Shown in pieces: positions 1 to 11,629 of a stretch of DNA of 64,000 bases. Numbering within the stretch: position 1 is the stretch's first letter; each line of letters starts with the position of its first letter. A program made the translations under genes and the position numbers. Below the pieces are notes generated by a model. The model worked only from the letters and a program-made list of their open reading frames with translations, was not told the origin of the DNA and did not search any database. The DNA is from Leptolyngbya sp. FACHB-60 (GTDB lineage: Bacteria > Cyanobacteriota > Cyanobacteriia > Phormidesmidales > Phormidesmidaceae): contig NZ_JACJOX010000016.1 in the NCBI RefSeq assembly GCF_014695775.1, positions 82,271 through 146,270 of the forward strand. Reading direction: 5' to 3'.

Positions 1-862
1 GTTGCAGGGCGATCTCGCGGGCATAGTACTGGTTGAGCAGAGTATTGATATCTGCCACCGGGGCCACCCCCTCCCAGTCGAGCACCGTGTAGCCCCCCTC
101 GGCCCAGCCGGGATAAAAATCCCTCTTCTCCAAACAGGTCAGCCACCGCTGCCACGCGTCAAATAGACGATCCCAGTCGGCCTGGGTTAGGGTATCGGCG
201 GCTTGGTCAGGGGCTAGATGGGCGGCGGAGAGGAGCGATCGCACCAGTGACGAACTCAGCCCCCCATAGCTCTGCATCAGCATTTTCTTGAGCGTAGTGG
301 GCACCAGCGTCACCCGCTCCTGCCAAGAGGCTTGGGATTCCTTCAGGCTGGGCAGCGTATTCATGATCGCCGGGGGCAGCACGTAAGCGTCGCCGGTTTG
401 AATGGGCCGCACCCGCGACTGCTGATCGCTCACCTGGTGGGCAGCCGTCACAATCTGGTTCTGAGCATTGGCCAGAATGACATTGCTGTACTTGCCCATG
501 ATTTCAACGTACAGGTGCCACTGGGGCGGGTCGCCAGGGCGAGGGCCAAACTGCAAATCGATTGCGCGCTCCCAAGGGGCAACAGGGGCGATCGCCACCA
601 GCGCCAGCTGGCTGATCTGGTGCTTCAACTGCTGGCTAAAGGTAAACGTATCCTGACCCTTGGGTGGCGCATCACCTATGTGCAGCCGCGCTGCCTGGGG
701 GTGCCAAGAAATCGTCAGCCAGCTGCGGCGATCGAGAGTTCTAAGCGCCAGCGCCAGGGTGGTCGTGTCGATCTGCACCACCGTCTCGCAGCGGGCGGGC
801 ACCCAGTCAGCCTCAAGGCTTTGGCAAAGGGCCATCAGAGTAGTAAAGTCAACCGGCTGCAC
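1..862 (-). CDS. rqcH: RqcH/NFACT-family ribosome quality control protein, N-terminal part
   Basis: This reverse-strand frame is open from a GTG at 862 to the window edge, so the C-terminus is missing. The translated start contains SWHPQAARLHIG, FTFSQQLKHQI and HLYVEIMGKYSNVILAN, which I recognise as the NFACT-N (fibronectin-binding A N-terminal) region of cyanobacterial RqcH/Rqc2 homologues. The family binds the obstructed 50S subunit with its stalled peptidyl-tRNA and recruits tRNA-Ala to add C-terminal alanine tails. The start is set by a GGAGGA Shine-Dalgarno seven bases before the GTG; no ATG is suitably placed. It is divergent from the RemA-like gene. The C-terminal NFACT-R domain cannot be judged here. 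Confidence 0.88.
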   Translation of the reverse strand, partial: MQPVDFTTLMALCQSLEADWVPARCETVVQIDTTTLALALRTLDRRSWLTISWHPQAARLHIGDAPPKGQDTFTFSQQLKHQISQLALVAIAPVAPWERAIDLQFGPRPGDPPQWHLYVEIMGKYSNVILANAQNQIVTAAHQVSDQQSRVRPIQTGDAYVLPPAIMNTLPSLKESQASWQERVTLVPTTLKKMLMQSYGGLSSSLVRSLLSAAHLAPDQAADTLTQADWDRLFDAWQRWLTCLEKRDFYPGWAEGGYTVLDWEGVAPVADINTLLNQYYAREIALQ

Positions 863-1182
863 AACACAATCCTCCAAGCTGAGACAGGGTAAGCAGGGCA
901 CTCCTAAAGCTAGATTAGCTAGAGAAACCCGATAAAGGGCTAAGAAGACCCGATTGAGCTGCCCCTAGGCCGAAAGATGTAGCCTAGGGAACGAAATCGC
1001 CAAAAATCTGAAATTTCGCCCGATATTAGCCCTCAGCACTAGATGGATTCGTTAGTATGGCAATAAGTCTGATCTGGGCTCAAATGTAGAGCATAGTGCC
1101 AAAAAGCCTCGGGTTTTCTGGCCAGTCGGGGATAACCCTGGCGTTAGCACTAGCACCTCCCGTTATCGCCCTTCTATATATT
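863..1182. other. Divergent intergenic region, rqcH / remA-like
   Basis: About 320 bases separate the two divergent starts and must hold both promoters. I see no convincing -35/-10 pair, no hairpin and no coding remnant. A longer forward frame starting at 1096 runs into the RemA-like gene, but its extra N-terminus lacks family similarity. Confidence 0.6.
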
Positions 1183-1446
1183 ATGGACATCAAGCTTATC
1201 AATATCGGCTTTGGCAATATCGTATCGGCCAATCGGGTGATTGCCATCGTTAGCCCCGAGTCTGCCCCCATTAAGCGCATTATCTCCGACGCTCGCGAGC
1301 GGGGGCAGCTCGTCGACGCTACCTACGGTCGCCGCACCCGTGCCGTCATCATCACCGACTCAGGCCACACCATTCTGTCCGCCATTCAGCCCGAGACCGT
1401 CGCCCACCGTTTTGTCAGCGGCAAAGATGGCGACGGGAAGGGGTAG
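1183..1446 (+). CDS. RemA-like DUF370 regulator
   Basis: This 87-residue protein begins [19 protein letters not shown] and continues with SPESAPIKR and [12 protein letters not shown], the compact DUF370/RemA fold. In Bacillus, RemA is a ring-forming DNA-binding activator of biofilm matrix and osmoprotection genes; the target in cyanobacteria is not established here. The ATG at 1183 is chosen because the family start MDIKLINIG lies there, although the frame stays open 29 codons further upstream. A hairpin-rich, purine/pyrimidine-biased spacer follows, then sufE on the same strand. Confidence 0.85.
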   Translation: MDIKLINIGFGNIVSANRVIAIVSPESAPIKRIISDARERGQLVDATYGRRTRAVIITDSGHTILSAIQPETVAHRFVSGKDGDGKG

Positions 1447-1600
1447 AACGATGAGGAGTTGAGGAAGGTGAGGCGGTAGGAGAGGAGTGTAAAGTGAAAA
1501 GTTCAAAATTTTGAATTCTCAATTTTGAACTCATCCATCTCCTCATTCCTCTATCTTCCTCATCCCCTCATCCTCCGACACCGCTTGGTAGACTACTAGG
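1447..1600. repeat. Pyrimidine-rich intergenic repeat with inverted repeat
   Basis: A purine-rich arm (GAGGAG/GAGGAAGG motifs, about 1450-1486) faces a pyrimidine-rich arm (CTCCTCATTCCTC motifs, about 1530-1576). At the centre is a perfect 10-bp inverted repeat, GTTCAAAATT at 1501-1510 against AATTTTGAAC at 1521-1530. The whole segment could fold into a long imperfect hairpin. There is no T-run after it, so it does not look like a simple intrinsic terminator. A related pyrimidine-rich stretch lies near 10660-10760. Confidence 0.55.
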
Positions 1601-1622
1601 AGGTCGTTACCCTACCCGCGCC

Positions 1623-2069
1623 ATGCCCGCCGATCGCCCTGAATCTATTGAGAAAATTGTGGCCCGCTTTCAAAAGGCCGCTGACCCCAAGCGTCGCTAC
1701 GAGCAGCTGCTGTGGTTTGCCAAGAAACTCGACCCCCTGCCCGAAGAGTACAAAACCCCCGAAAATAAGGTGCCAGGCTGCGTCTCCCAGGTGTTCGTGG
1801 TAGCTGATTTAATTGATGGCAAAGTGGTTTATCAGGCTGACTCTGATGCTCAGATCACCAAAGGGCTGGTGGCACTGCTGATCAAAGCCCTGAACGGCCT
1901 TACCCCCGACGAAATCGTCACTCTCACTCCCGATTTCATCAAAGACACTCAGCTCGATGTCAGCCTCACACCGTCGCGGGCCAACGGCTTCTACAACATT
2001 TTTAAGACCATGCAGCAAAGGGCTCGGGGACTGCACGATGGGGCGGCCCCGGGGGCGCTGCTGAGCTAA
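1623..2069 (+). CDS. sufE: SufE-family cysteine desulfurase sulfur acceptor
   Basis: SufE accepts persulfide sulfur from the cysteine desulfurase SufS and passes it to the SufBCD scaffold for Fe-S cluster assembly in the cytoplasm. The 148-residue protein covers the normal family length. The acceptor cysteine is Cys53 in the motif VPGCVSQV, after a helical N-terminus (IEKIVARFQ, RYEQLLWFAKKL). The C-terminal RANGFYNIFKTMQ helix is also typical. An AGGAGG sits 18 bases before the ATG, farther than usual. No other suf genes are adjacent. Confidence 0.93.
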   Translation: MPADRPESIEKIVARFQKAADPKRRYEQLLWFAKKLDPLPEEYKTPENKVPGCVSQVFVVADLIDGKVVYQADSDAQITKGLVALLIKALNGLTPDEIVTLTPDFIKDTQLDVSLTPSRANGFYNIFKTMQQRARGLHDGAAPGALLS

Positions 2070-2122
2070 CTTCAGCCCCGCCATCCATAAGGGTAGACAG
2101 GCCACGGCTCTGGCACTTCCTC

Positions 2123-2141
2123 AAACTTTGGTAAACTTTGG
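2123..2141. promoter_or_regulatory. Tandem direct repeat upstream of metK
   Basis: AAACTTTGG occurs at 2123-2131 and again at 2133-2141, so the copies are exactly ten bases apart, one helical turn. This lies 65 to 83 bases before the metK start. Such spacing suits a regulator binding one DNA face, but no known cyanobacterial operator is recognised and a chance duplication is possible. Confidence 0.3.
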
Positions 2142-2205
2142 AATGCGATTCAGCCTTGGTTGAATTTCGTCTGCATTCCTTCTGCCACTGGTTGGGCCTA
2201 ATTCC

Positions 2206-3360
2206 ATGAGCGAGTACAGTATTTTCACCTCTGAGTCGGTGTCTGAAGGCCATCCCGACAAAATGGCTGACCAGATCTCCGACGCCGTTTTAGACGCCAT
2301 TCTTAAAGAAGACCTGCATGCCCGAGTAGCGGTCGAAACCCTGGTTAAAACCGGCATGGCCGTGATTGCTGGGGAGGTGCGCACCAACACCTATGTCGAT
2401 TTAGAAGACATTGTGCGCAACGTGATTTTGGCCATTGGTTATGACAGCTCCGATGTGGGCTTTGATGGGGCCTCCTGCGCGGTGCTCAACGCCATTGGCA
2501 AGCAGTCGTCAGACATTGCCATGGGCGTCGATGTAGCCACCGACAAAGATTTGGGCGCAGGCGACCAGGGGCTGATGTTTGGCTACGCCACCAACGAAAC
2601 CGATACCCTGATGCCCGCCCCGATTTACTACGCCCACCGGCTGGTAGAGCGGCAGGCCTCCCTGCGTAAGCGCGGCGTACTGCCTTGGCTACGCCCCGAT
2701 GCCAAGAGCCAGGTAACCCTGCGCTACGACAATCTCAAGCCGGTGGCAGTCGAGGCGGTGGTGCTCTCGACCCAGCACGACCCCGATATTTCTCAAGCCG
2801 ACATCCGCGAAGCGGTGATGGAAGAGATCGTTAAGCCGGTGCTGCCCAACAATTGGCTTCACGCCGATACCCAGTATCACATCAACCCCACCGGACAGTT
2901 CATCATCGGCGGCCCCGTGGGCGACTGCGGCCTCACCGGGCGCAAAATCATTGTCGATACCTACGGCGGCATGGCTCGCCACGGCGGCGGCGCATTCTCG
3001 GGCAAAGACCCTACTAAGGTCGATCGCTCGGCGGCCTATGCTGGGCGCTACGTAGCCAAAAATATTGTGGCGGCGGGCCTAGCCGATCGCTGCGAAATTC
3101 AGGTCTCCTACGCCATTGGGGTGGCTCAGCCCACCTCGATCTCAATTAACACCTTTGGCACAGGCAAGATTGCTGACGGGGCGATCGCAGAGCTAGTGCG
3201 CAAACACTTTGACCTGCGCCCCCAGGGCCTGATCGACATGCTCGATCTACGCCGTCCCATTTACCAGCAGACAGCGGCCTACGGCCACTTTGGCCGCGAA
3301 CTGCCCGACTTCACCTGGGAAAAAACCGACAAAGCCGACTTGCTCAAGACCGCTCTTTAG
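2206..3360 (+). CDS. metK: S-adenosylmethionine synthase, proteobacterial type
   Basis: The enzyme makes S-adenosylmethionine from methionine and ATP. The 384-residue protein has the start [19 protein letters not shown], the ATP-binding [12 protein letters not shown] and the loop [18 protein letters not shown], with all conserved segments present. From memory, the usual cyanobacterial MetK is about 420 residues and starts differently ([20 protein letters not shown]). This one resembles gammaproteobacterial MetK along its length (for example [13 protein letters not shown] and [17 protein letters not shown]). Transfer from a proteobacterium is therefore inferred. Base composition and HIP1 sites inside the gene look native, so any transfer is not recent. 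A strong terminator follows. Confidence 0.97.
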   Translation: MSEYSIFTSESVSEGHPDKMADQISDAVLDAILKEDLHARVAVETLVKTGMAVIAGEVRTNTYVDLEDIVRNVILAIGYDSSDVGFDGASCAVLNAIGKQSSDIAMGVDVATDKDLGAGDQGLMFGYATNETDTLMPAPIYYAHRLVERQASLRKRGVLPWLRPDAKSQVTLRYDNLKPVAVEAVVLSTQHDPDISQADIREAVMEEIVKPVLPNNWLHADTQYHINPTGQFIIGGPVGDCGLTGRKIIVDTYGGMARHGGGAFSGKDPTKVDRSAAYAGRYVAKNIVAAGLADRCEIQVSYAIGVAQPTSISINTFGTGKIADGAIAELVRKHFDLRPQGLIDMLDLRRPIYQQTAAYGHFGRELPDFTWEKTDKADLLKTAL

Positions 3361-3383
3361 GGCGTGACTTAAGCAAGCACGAC

Positions 3384-3423
3384 ACAAAGGGGGGGCGGTC
3401 AGCTGACCGTCACCCCCCTTTGT
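3384..3423. terminator. Palindromic terminator between metK and the FHA gene
   Basis: ACAAAGGGGGG pairs with CCCCCCTTTGT around an inner CGGTCAGCTGACCG palindrome. The structure is nearly symmetric, with a short T-run on either strand, and can serve both convergent genes. Confidence 0.7.
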
Positions 3424-3451
3424 AATTGAGTTTATAAATTGATAAAACCTT

Positions 3452-3895
3452 CTACTGATTGATGACGGTGATCTGGTGGGGCAGAGCGGATTCGTCGTTG
3501 GGCTCGCTCTGGGTGCCGTGGTCGTGGTCTTTAGCGTCTTCAGTGCGGCGACGGCTCAGCAATTCCTTTAGGGGGTCGCGCTTTTCTTCAGACATGTGAA
3601 TTTGAATGTTTGGCCCCGATCGCGCCAGGCGAATGACAAGGCCGTCTTCTACAGCGACTTCGGTAATGCGACGACCGTCGAGGTAGGTACCGTTGGTGCC
3701 GATGCTTTTCACCGCCCAGCCGGCCTCGGTGCGGTGGATTTCGACGTGGTGGCGAGAGACCACAGCGCTGTATAGAACCACGTTGTTATCGGTCGATCGA
3801 CCAATGCGAATCACCGATTCTTGGTCAAAAGACCAGCTCTGCACTGGAGTTTTGTGCAGAGGATGGAGCAGCGAGAGGGTAATCACATTACTCAA
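3452..3895 (-). CDS. FHA-domain protein
   Basis: A single forkhead-associated domain occupies roughly residues 5-100 of 147. The phosphothreonine-binding signature is complete: RIGRS at 30-34, SRHHVEI at 47-53 and TNGTYLDG at 67-74. FHA domains read Ser/Thr kinase output, so this is a small phospho-dependent adaptor. The C-terminal 45 residues are charged and likely disordered. No kinase is adjacent, so the partner is unknown. It converges on metK across the shared terminator. Confidence 0.9.
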   Translation of the reverse strand: MSNVITLSLLHPLHKTPVQSWSFDQESVIRIGRSTDNNVVLYSAVVSRHHVEIHRTEAGWAVKSIGTNGTYLDGRRITEVAVEDGLVIRLARSGPNIQIHMSEEKRDPLKELLSRRRTEDAKDHDHGTQSEPNDESALPHQITVINQ

Positions 3896-4079
3896 TCAAA
3901 AACGATCCCTGTAGTGTCTAATCATAGAAGAGTCTGACGAAGCCAACCCCCATTTTAGGATTCTCAGCCGCTGACGGTTGGTAGGCGCCATCTATCTCCA
4001 GGACTGTTGAGCAGCCTGCTTAGATAATAGTTCAGTACCGCAGCAATTCAGAGAGGAGTGAAACCCCTGGTCAGTAGCT

Positions 4080-4835
4080 TTAGCTCGTAGCAATCGCTGC
4101 CAGGTCGAGGTCGCCTACCGCTGAGCGATCGAGCAGCCAACGCAGTTCTCCTTGGGGACGCACCAGTCGAGAGGGATAGGCCTGGTCGTCACCATCGGTG
4201 GCAAACACCTGGGCCAGGGCAGCCTGTTTGTCAGCCCCGGCTACCAAAAACATGACCCGATGGCTGTGGTTAATCAGCGGGGCGGTAAAGGTGAGGCGAG
4301 GGTCATTGCCCTTTTGGCCCACGGTAATCAGGTGATCGTCTACCCCCAACGCCTCTGTGTGAGGAAAGAGGGATGCGGTGTGGCCATCGTCGCCCATGCC
4401 CAGCAAAATTAGGTCAAAGCGGGGTACCTGATTAGGGCCGAGGCCCTGGAGCCCGCCAAAAGTCGACCTGACCATCGCCTCGTACTGGCGGGCCGACGCT
4501 GCTGGATCCCCCTCCAGGGTAGGAACATACAAAATGTGGTCGGGCGGAATGGGCACCTGGTCGAGCCAGGCGGCCTTGGCCATGCCTCCGTTGCTATCGG
4601 GATGGTCGAGGGGCACGTAGCGCTCGTCGCCCCAAAAAATGTAGAGTTTTTCCCAGGGCAGGTCTTGCTCGGCCAGGCCGCTGTAGAGGGGCTTGGGGGT
4701 GCTGCCACCTGCTAGGGCCAGGGTGCAGTAATCGTGGTCGGCTACGGCGCTGTGGATGGCCTCGACCACCAGGGCCAGAGCCCGCTGCACCAGGGCAGGC
4801 TTGTCAGGCAAGATCTCAAGCTGCGGCGCGGTCAT
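4080..4835 (-). CDS. pgl: 6-phosphogluconolactonase
   Basis: This hydrolyses 6-phosphogluconolactone to 6-phosphogluconate, the second step of the oxidative pentose phosphate pathway, the main dark NADPH source in cyanobacteria. The 251-residue protein has normal family length and the signatures LALAGGSTPKPLY, FWGDERYVP and LLGMGDDGHTASLFP. It stands alone: zwf and gnd are not adjacent. It is divergent from ureA with about 225 bases between, in which I see no clear promoter. Confidence 0.95.
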   Translation of the reverse strand: MTAPQLEILPDKPALVQRALALVVEAIHSAVADHDYCTLALAGGSTPKPLYSGLAEQDLPWEKLYIFWGDERYVPLDHPDSNGGMAKAAWLDQVPIPPDHILYVPTLEGDPAASARQYEAMVRSTFGGLQGLGPNQVPRFDLILLGMGDDGHTASLFPHTEALGVDDHLITVGQKGNDPRLTFTAPLINHSHRVMFLVAGADKQAALAQVFATDGDDQAYPSRLVRPQGELRWLLDRSAVGDLDLAAIATS

Positions 4836-5060
4836 AGGCAGGGGTTACCAAATAGGGCTCTAGCGGGTCTCGGGGCTAGACACTCAAAACATTCTGATTG
4901 TTTCTCACCAGCAGACTAACGTAGTTATTACCCCACCGCCGATGGCTTAAGCTTTAATTTTGAAGCCAGAACTCAGTTGGGTGAAGGCGTTGGTTGACAA
5001 GCCGCCCAAAACCTTGAAAGCTTACGGTTAGCTCTGTACCCTGCGATCGCATCTCGCCCC

Positions 5061-5363
5061 ATGCAACTGACCCCTCAGGAAAAAGACAAGCTGCTGATTT
5101 TTACTGCGGCCCTGGTGGCCGAACGCCGTAAAGACCGAGGGCTAAAGCTCAACCACCCCGAGGCCGTTGCCTACATTTCTGCGGCCATTTTAGAGGGGGC
5201 GCGCGATGGGCGCACGGTGGCCGACCTGATGAGCTATGGCACCACCCTGCTGAGCCGGGCCGATGTGATGGATGGGGTAGCGGAGATGATTCACGATGTG
5301 CAGGTGGAGGCTACCTTCCCCGACGGCACCAAGCTAGTTACTGTTCACGAACCCATTCGGTAG
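5061..5363 (+). CDS. ureA: Urease gamma subunit
   Basis: UreA is the smallest structural subunit of nickel urease, which splits urea into ammonia and CO2. The 100-residue protein is full length and starts [23 protein letters not shown], with HPEAVAYIS and [28 protein letters not shown], all hallmark segments. The next gene, an S41 peptidase, starts eight bases after its stop, so the two are probably co-transcribed. Urease genes are usually NtcA-controlled in cyanobacteria, but I see no perfect GTA-N8-TAC upstream. Confidence 0.96.
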   Translation: MQLTPQEKDKLLIFTAALVAERRKDRGLKLNHPEAVAYISAAILEGARDGRTVADLMSYGTTLLSRADVMDGVAEMIHDVQVEATFPDGTKLVTVHEPIR

Positions 5364-5371
5364 GGCGATCT

Positions 5372-6430
5372 ATGGCTGTTTCTGGCTCTAACCCAGGGGA
5401 GATTGTACTGGACGCTAATGCGATCGAGGCTGTGCTGGGAGCATTGGTGACCCAGCTCGATGCCTATGTGTTTCCGGAGGTGGCGGAAAAAATTCAGGCT
5501 GACATTGAGCAGCGCTTAGAGGCTGGGGGTTACGGCGAGATTACCGGCGGGCAGCAGCTGGCCGATACGCTAACGGCTCAGCTGCAGGAGATGAGCGGCG
5601 ATCGCAACCTGCGCCTGCATTTCAGCCCTGTTCCTTTGCCTCACCTGGAGCCTGACACCGCACCCGACGCCGCCGAGATTGAGCGCCAGTATCAGGCCAG
5701 CCGCCGCCGCAATTTTGACTTGAACAAAGTTGAGCGCCTGCCGGGCAACGTGGGCTACATTCAGCTGTTTAGCTTTGAGCCGCCGGAGTTTGCCGGCGAC
5801 ACCCTGGCCGCCGCCATGACTCTGGTGGCCCACACCGATGCCCTGATCTTTGACCTGCGCCACAACCAGGGGGGCTCCCCAGCTACAGTGGCGCTGCTGT
5901 GCAGCTACCTACTCCCTGCCCACCCACCCGTTCACCTCAACGACCTGTACTGGAGTGAGACTGACGAAACCCACCAGTGGTGGACGGTGCCCTACGTGCC
6001 AGGGCAGCGCTACCTCGACAAGCCAGTCTTTGCTCTCACCAGCCCTGAGACCTTCTCAGCGGCGGAGGAGTTTGCCTACAACCTGCAAGTGCTGAAGCGC
6101 GGGGCCGTGGTGGGTGAAACCACGCGCGGCGGGGCCAATCCGGGGCGTGGCTTTCGCCTGCACGACCACTTTTGGGTGTTTATGCCCACGGGTCAGGCGA
6201 TCAACCCCACCACCGGCAAAAATTGGGATGGTACAGGGGTGATCCCCACCGTTAAGGTACCGGCAGAAACGGCTCTCGATACGGCTCACCTGATGGCCCT
6301 CAACCACCTGCTAGAGGCAGATCCTAAGGGCGTTGCCCGCCGCGAGCTAGAGGAAACCCTGCCCAGAGTTGAGCGATCGCTTCAGCAAAAGCGCCAAGAC
6401 TTAATTGCCAACCTAGGAGGCCCGACATGA
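5372..6430 (+). CDS. S41-family (C-terminal processing/IRBP-like) peptidase
   Basis: The 352-residue protein has an N-terminal helical region (residues 10-75, IRBP-like) and a peptidase S41 core. Visible features are [13 protein letters not shown] near 124-136, [11 protein letters not shown] at 160-170 and [12 protein letters not shown], with the likely nucleophile Ser229. There is no signal peptide and no PDZ domain, so it is probably cytoplasmic. It lies between ureA and ureB, eight bases after ureA and sharing an ATGA overlap with ureB. It is not a known urease accessory protein, so a role in urease biogenesis is only a guess from position. Confidence 0.85.
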   Translation: MAVSGSNPGEIVLDANAIEAVLGALVTQLDAYVFPEVAEKIQADIEQRLEAGGYGEITGGQQLADTLTAQLQEMSGDRNLRLHFSPVPLPHLEPDTAPDAAEIERQYQASRRRNFDLNKVERLPGNVGYIQLFSFEPPEFAGDTLAAAMTLVAHTDALIFDLRHNQGGSPATVALLCSYLLPAHPPVHLNDLYWSETDETHQWWTVPYVPGQRYLDKPVFALTSPETFSAAEEFAYNLQVLKRGAVVGETTRGGANPGRGFRLHDHFWVFMPTGQAINPTTGKNWDGTGVIPTVKVPAETALDTAHLMALNHLLEADPKGVARRELEETLPRVERSLQQKRQDLIANLGGPT

Positions 6431-6732
6431 TTCCTGGAGAACTGCTGCCCGCTGAGGGTGAGATCGAGCTCAACGCGGGTAAAGCTACCGTGACGCTGGC
6501 GGTGGCCAATACGGGCGATCGCCCCATTCAGGTCGGCTCTCACTTTCACTTTTTTGAGGTGAATGCGGCGCTGAGCTTTGAGCGCGATCGGGCGCGGGGG
6601 ATGCGGCTCGATATCCCCGCCGGAACTGCGGTGCGCTTTGAGCCGGGCGATGAGCGCGATGTGACTCTGGTGCCGTTGGCTGGGGAGCGACGGGTCTACG
6701 GGTTTAATGCCCAGGTCGAAGGGGCGCTGTAG
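6427..6732 (+). CDS. ureB: Urease beta subunit
   Basis: The 101-residue UreB starts [18 protein letters not shown] and carries [11 protein letters not shown] and [16 protein letters not shown], all diagnostic. It assembles with UreA and the catalytic UreC. Its ATG overlaps the stop of the S41 peptidase gene (ATGA), so translation is probably coupled. UreC does not follow: after about 190 bases comes a gene on the other strand. The catalytic subunit and the UreDEFG accessory proteins must be encoded elsewhere. Confidence 0.96.
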   Translation: MIPGELLPAEGEIELNAGKATVTLAVANTGDRPIQVGSHFHFFEVNAALSFERDRARGMRLDIPAGTAVRFEPGDERDVTLVPLAGERRVYGFNAQVEGAL

Positions 6733-6920
6733 CCCAGATTTTGTCGCCCTGTAGCAATGAATAATTTTAAAGTCTAAGCGCCAGCTCAAAGACTTTTATC
6801 TGAGAGCAACTGAGCCACCTACGACGGTCAGATTCACTTAGTGGAGCTTTAGTGAGCCAGCGGGAGAGGCAAGGGCCTGCGTAAGGCTCATGATGTAGAG
6901 GGGTGATTGAATGAATAATG

Positions 6921-9722
<2,802 letters not shown>

Positions 9723-9845
9723 GCAACGCTACCGGCTACCGTTGAATCTAATGGTATAGCCTTGGCCAAGAGCTACGGAACCGGGCACAAAAATTGATTT
9801 TGAAAGTGATTTTGGCACATGACGCTGGGGGTTGACCGAAGGCCA

Positions 9846-10649
9846 ATGCAGTTTGTTCACCAAATTTTGAGGCGGTTCGCGCAGTTACCCCTCCGGGAAA
9901 CGCTGCTGCTGCTGCTGCCCCTGCTGCTCAGCGGCTGCCTGCGCTACGACCTCACCCTACGCTTTGACCACCAGAGCCACGGCCAGATTTCGCAAACGAT
10001 TGATTTGAGCGATCGCGGAGCCGCCCTGGCCCAGCCCACCCTGGCCCCCTGGCTAGAGGAGCTGAAGGTGCGATCCCGCCCCCTCGGCGGCCAGCTCAGC
10101 CAAAACTCGCAGACCGTTACCCTCACTGTGCCTTTTGGTACCGCTAACGACTTGGGCGATCGCTTTCAGCAGCTCTTTGCTAGTGCCAGCGACTTAGCGA
10201 TCGAATCAGCCGCAGCCGGAGAAATACCCCCGTCAGACCGCCCCACCTACCTACAAGTGCCCGGCTGGGAGCCCGTCCCCTTTGCCCTAGACATCGACCA
10301 AACCAACTGGCTGCTGGCCAGCCGCACCCACCTTACCTACACCCTCGACCTGCGCCAGCTGCCTCCCAACGGCGATAGCTCAGCCGACCCCGCCCCCTGG
10401 GCAGACCTGCGCTTTCGACTGCAAGTGCCCTGGGGCCTGGCCCAACTTGCACCCACCGCCACCCCCCCTATTCAGCAAGACGCTACCGGAGCCACCTGGC
10501 AGCTTGAGCCAGGCCAGATCACCTTCATTGATGCCGCGTTCTGGCTGCCCAACGCGATCGCCCTCGGCACCCTCGGTATAGCCGCTCTAGTGCTCGCTGG
10601 CTATGGCCTCCGCTACCGCATCTTCAAACCCAAGTTCCCTACCCCCTAA
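9846..10649 (+). CDS. DUF3153 lipoprotein
   Basis: The 267-residue protein starts with a leucine-rich signal peptide ending in the lipobox LLSGC, giving a lipidated Cys31. A beta-rich extracytoplasmic domain follows, then one C-terminal membrane helix (about 235-257) and a short basic tail. This matches the cyanobacterial DUF3153 family, whose function is unknown. The ATG at 9846 is preferred over 9819 because GAAGG lies just before it and it gives a standard signal peptide. It diverges from the Ca2+ pump. Confidence 0.8.
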   Translation: MQFVHQILRRFAQLPLRETLLLLLPLLLSGCLRYDLTLRFDHQSHGQISQTIDLSDRGAALAQPTLAPWLEELKVRSRPLGGQLSQNSQTVTLTVPFGTANDLGDRFQQLFASASDLAIESAAAGEIPPSDRPTYLQVPGWEPVPFALDIDQTNWLLASRTHLTYTLDLRQLPPNGDSSADPAPWADLRFRLQVPWGLAQLAPTATPPIQQDATGATWQLEPGQITFIDAAFWLPNAIALGTLGIAALVLAGYGLRYRIFKPKFPTP

Positions 10650-10659
10650 GCACTCCCCC

Positions 10660-10760
10660 ACCCTTTCCTTCGACTTGTAGAGCGCTACGCCAGCAGAACC
10701 CAAACTCCCTCACCTTCCCCATCTTCCTCATCTCTTGACTTTACTCACCTCTCATTTCCT
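10660..10760. repeat. Pyrimidine-rich intergenic stretch
   Basis: After the DUF3153 gene lies a stretch rich in CTCC/CTTCC/CTCA, containing CATCTTCCTCATCTC. The motif ATCTTCCTCAT is shared with the pyrimidine arm near 1552-1562. It may be a degenerate interspersed repeat. No gene or T-tailed hairpin is seen. Confidence 0.4.
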
Positions 10761-10839
10761 AAAAACCTTTACCCAAAAACAAAGTCTGCCTGGTTAAATA
10801 GACCTAGCGAATTTGACTAGCGGTGGGAGGCCCGGAGCC

Positions 10840-11187
10840 ATGAGGCAGATAAATTTCGTCGTTATCTTTGTAATTGCCCTAGCCCTGGTGCTATTTGGCA
10901 TTGAGAACACTGAGCGAGTGCTGATTCACATCGCCCCCGGGCTGGATGTGGAAGCACCGCTGTGCGTCGAGCTAATTATGGCAATGGGCATTGGGGCGGT
11001 GTTTGCCTGGGTGTTTAGCGTCTGGGCACAGGTGCAGGGCTACATGTCCTTTGGTAAGCAGGTGCAGCAGCGAGAAGTTCGCATTCAGGAATTGGAGCAG
11101 GACGTGCAGCGCTACCAGGTCAAGCTCGAAGAACAGAGCCTGTTGCTGCCCGCCGCTCAGGTCGAAGATGGAGAAGCAATCGCTTAG
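10840..11187 (+). CDS. LapA-domain membrane protein
   Basis: The 115-residue protein has two membrane helices (about 5-22 and 42-62) joined by a short loop, then a coiled coil (about 70-100, VQQREVRIQELEQDVQRYQ). This is the lipopolysaccharide assembly protein A (LapA/DUF1049) architecture; in E. coli the LapA/LapB pair tunes LpxC turnover. Whether the cyanobacterial homologue does so is unknown. The ATG at 10840 is chosen over 10813 because a GGGAGG Shine-Dalgarno lies before it and the protein then starts in the usual way (MRQINFVVIF). Confidence 0.8.
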   Translation: MRQINFVVIFVIALALVLFGIENTERVLIHIAPGLDVEAPLCVELIMAMGIGAVFAWVFSVWAQVQGYMSFGKQVQQREVRIQELEQDVQRYQVKLEEQSLLLPAAQVEDGEAIA

Positions 11188-11284
11188 TTGCAACCAGCGG
11201 GGCTGGAGGTATGGGACAGATTGCCATCGACCTCAGTTGTTATGATCTGGCTGATGGACTCGATGTTGAGCTAGAGAAAGCGAC

Positions 11285-11542
11285 ATGATGCCAGACAATA
11301 ATGACCCTACTAAGGATACTCAGCTCTCGCCCCTCAGGTGGGCCTCGCGGTTTGCCGGGGGTGCTGCATTGGGCGCTGTGCTAGTTGCGCTGCCCCTCTC
11401 CTACGGCTCTCCATTGAGTCTCGATTCGATGCAGATTGCCAGGGTCGGTTTCGTCGTCCTTGGGTGCGGGGTAATGGCGATGATTTGGGGACAAGCGCTA
11501 ATCGATGCGGTGATGGAGTCGTTAGGTAAAACGGGCCTTTGA
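11285..11542 (+). CDS. Small two-helix membrane protein
   Basis: I do not recognise this 85-residue protein. It has a polar N-terminus of about 17 residues and two hydrophobic segments (about 22-40 and 50-72) containing small-residue motifs such as FAGGAALGAVL. It sits between the LapA-like gene and scpA on the same strand. Two short hairpins follow the stop. Confidence 0.65.
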   Translation: MMPDNNDPTKDTQLSPLRWASRFAGGAALGAVLVALPLSYGSPLSLDSMQIARVGFVVLGCGVMAMIWGQALIDAVMESLGKTGL

Positions 11543-11595
11543 GCTATCATGAGCCGATAGCCGCGTCATGGCGACTCAGACAGCGGGGGCTGTCT
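11543..11595 (+). other. Two hairpins before scpA
   Basis: GCTATC/GATAGC (11543-11561) and AGACAGC/GCTGTCT with a GGGG loop (11578-11595) lie in the 87-base gap before scpA. Neither has a T-run. They may modulate the leader or protect the upstream 3' end. Confidence 0.3.
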
Positions 11596-11629
11596 AGTGA
11601 CATCCAAGCTTTTCTGCACCGCCTGACCT

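Noticed and set aside
332..892. Forward frame of 186 codons
   Set aside because: The reverse strand carries RqcH with family motifs; this is its shadow.
4836..5060. NtcA site before ureA
   Set aside because: Near matches exist, but none has GTA and TAC at eight bases' spacing.
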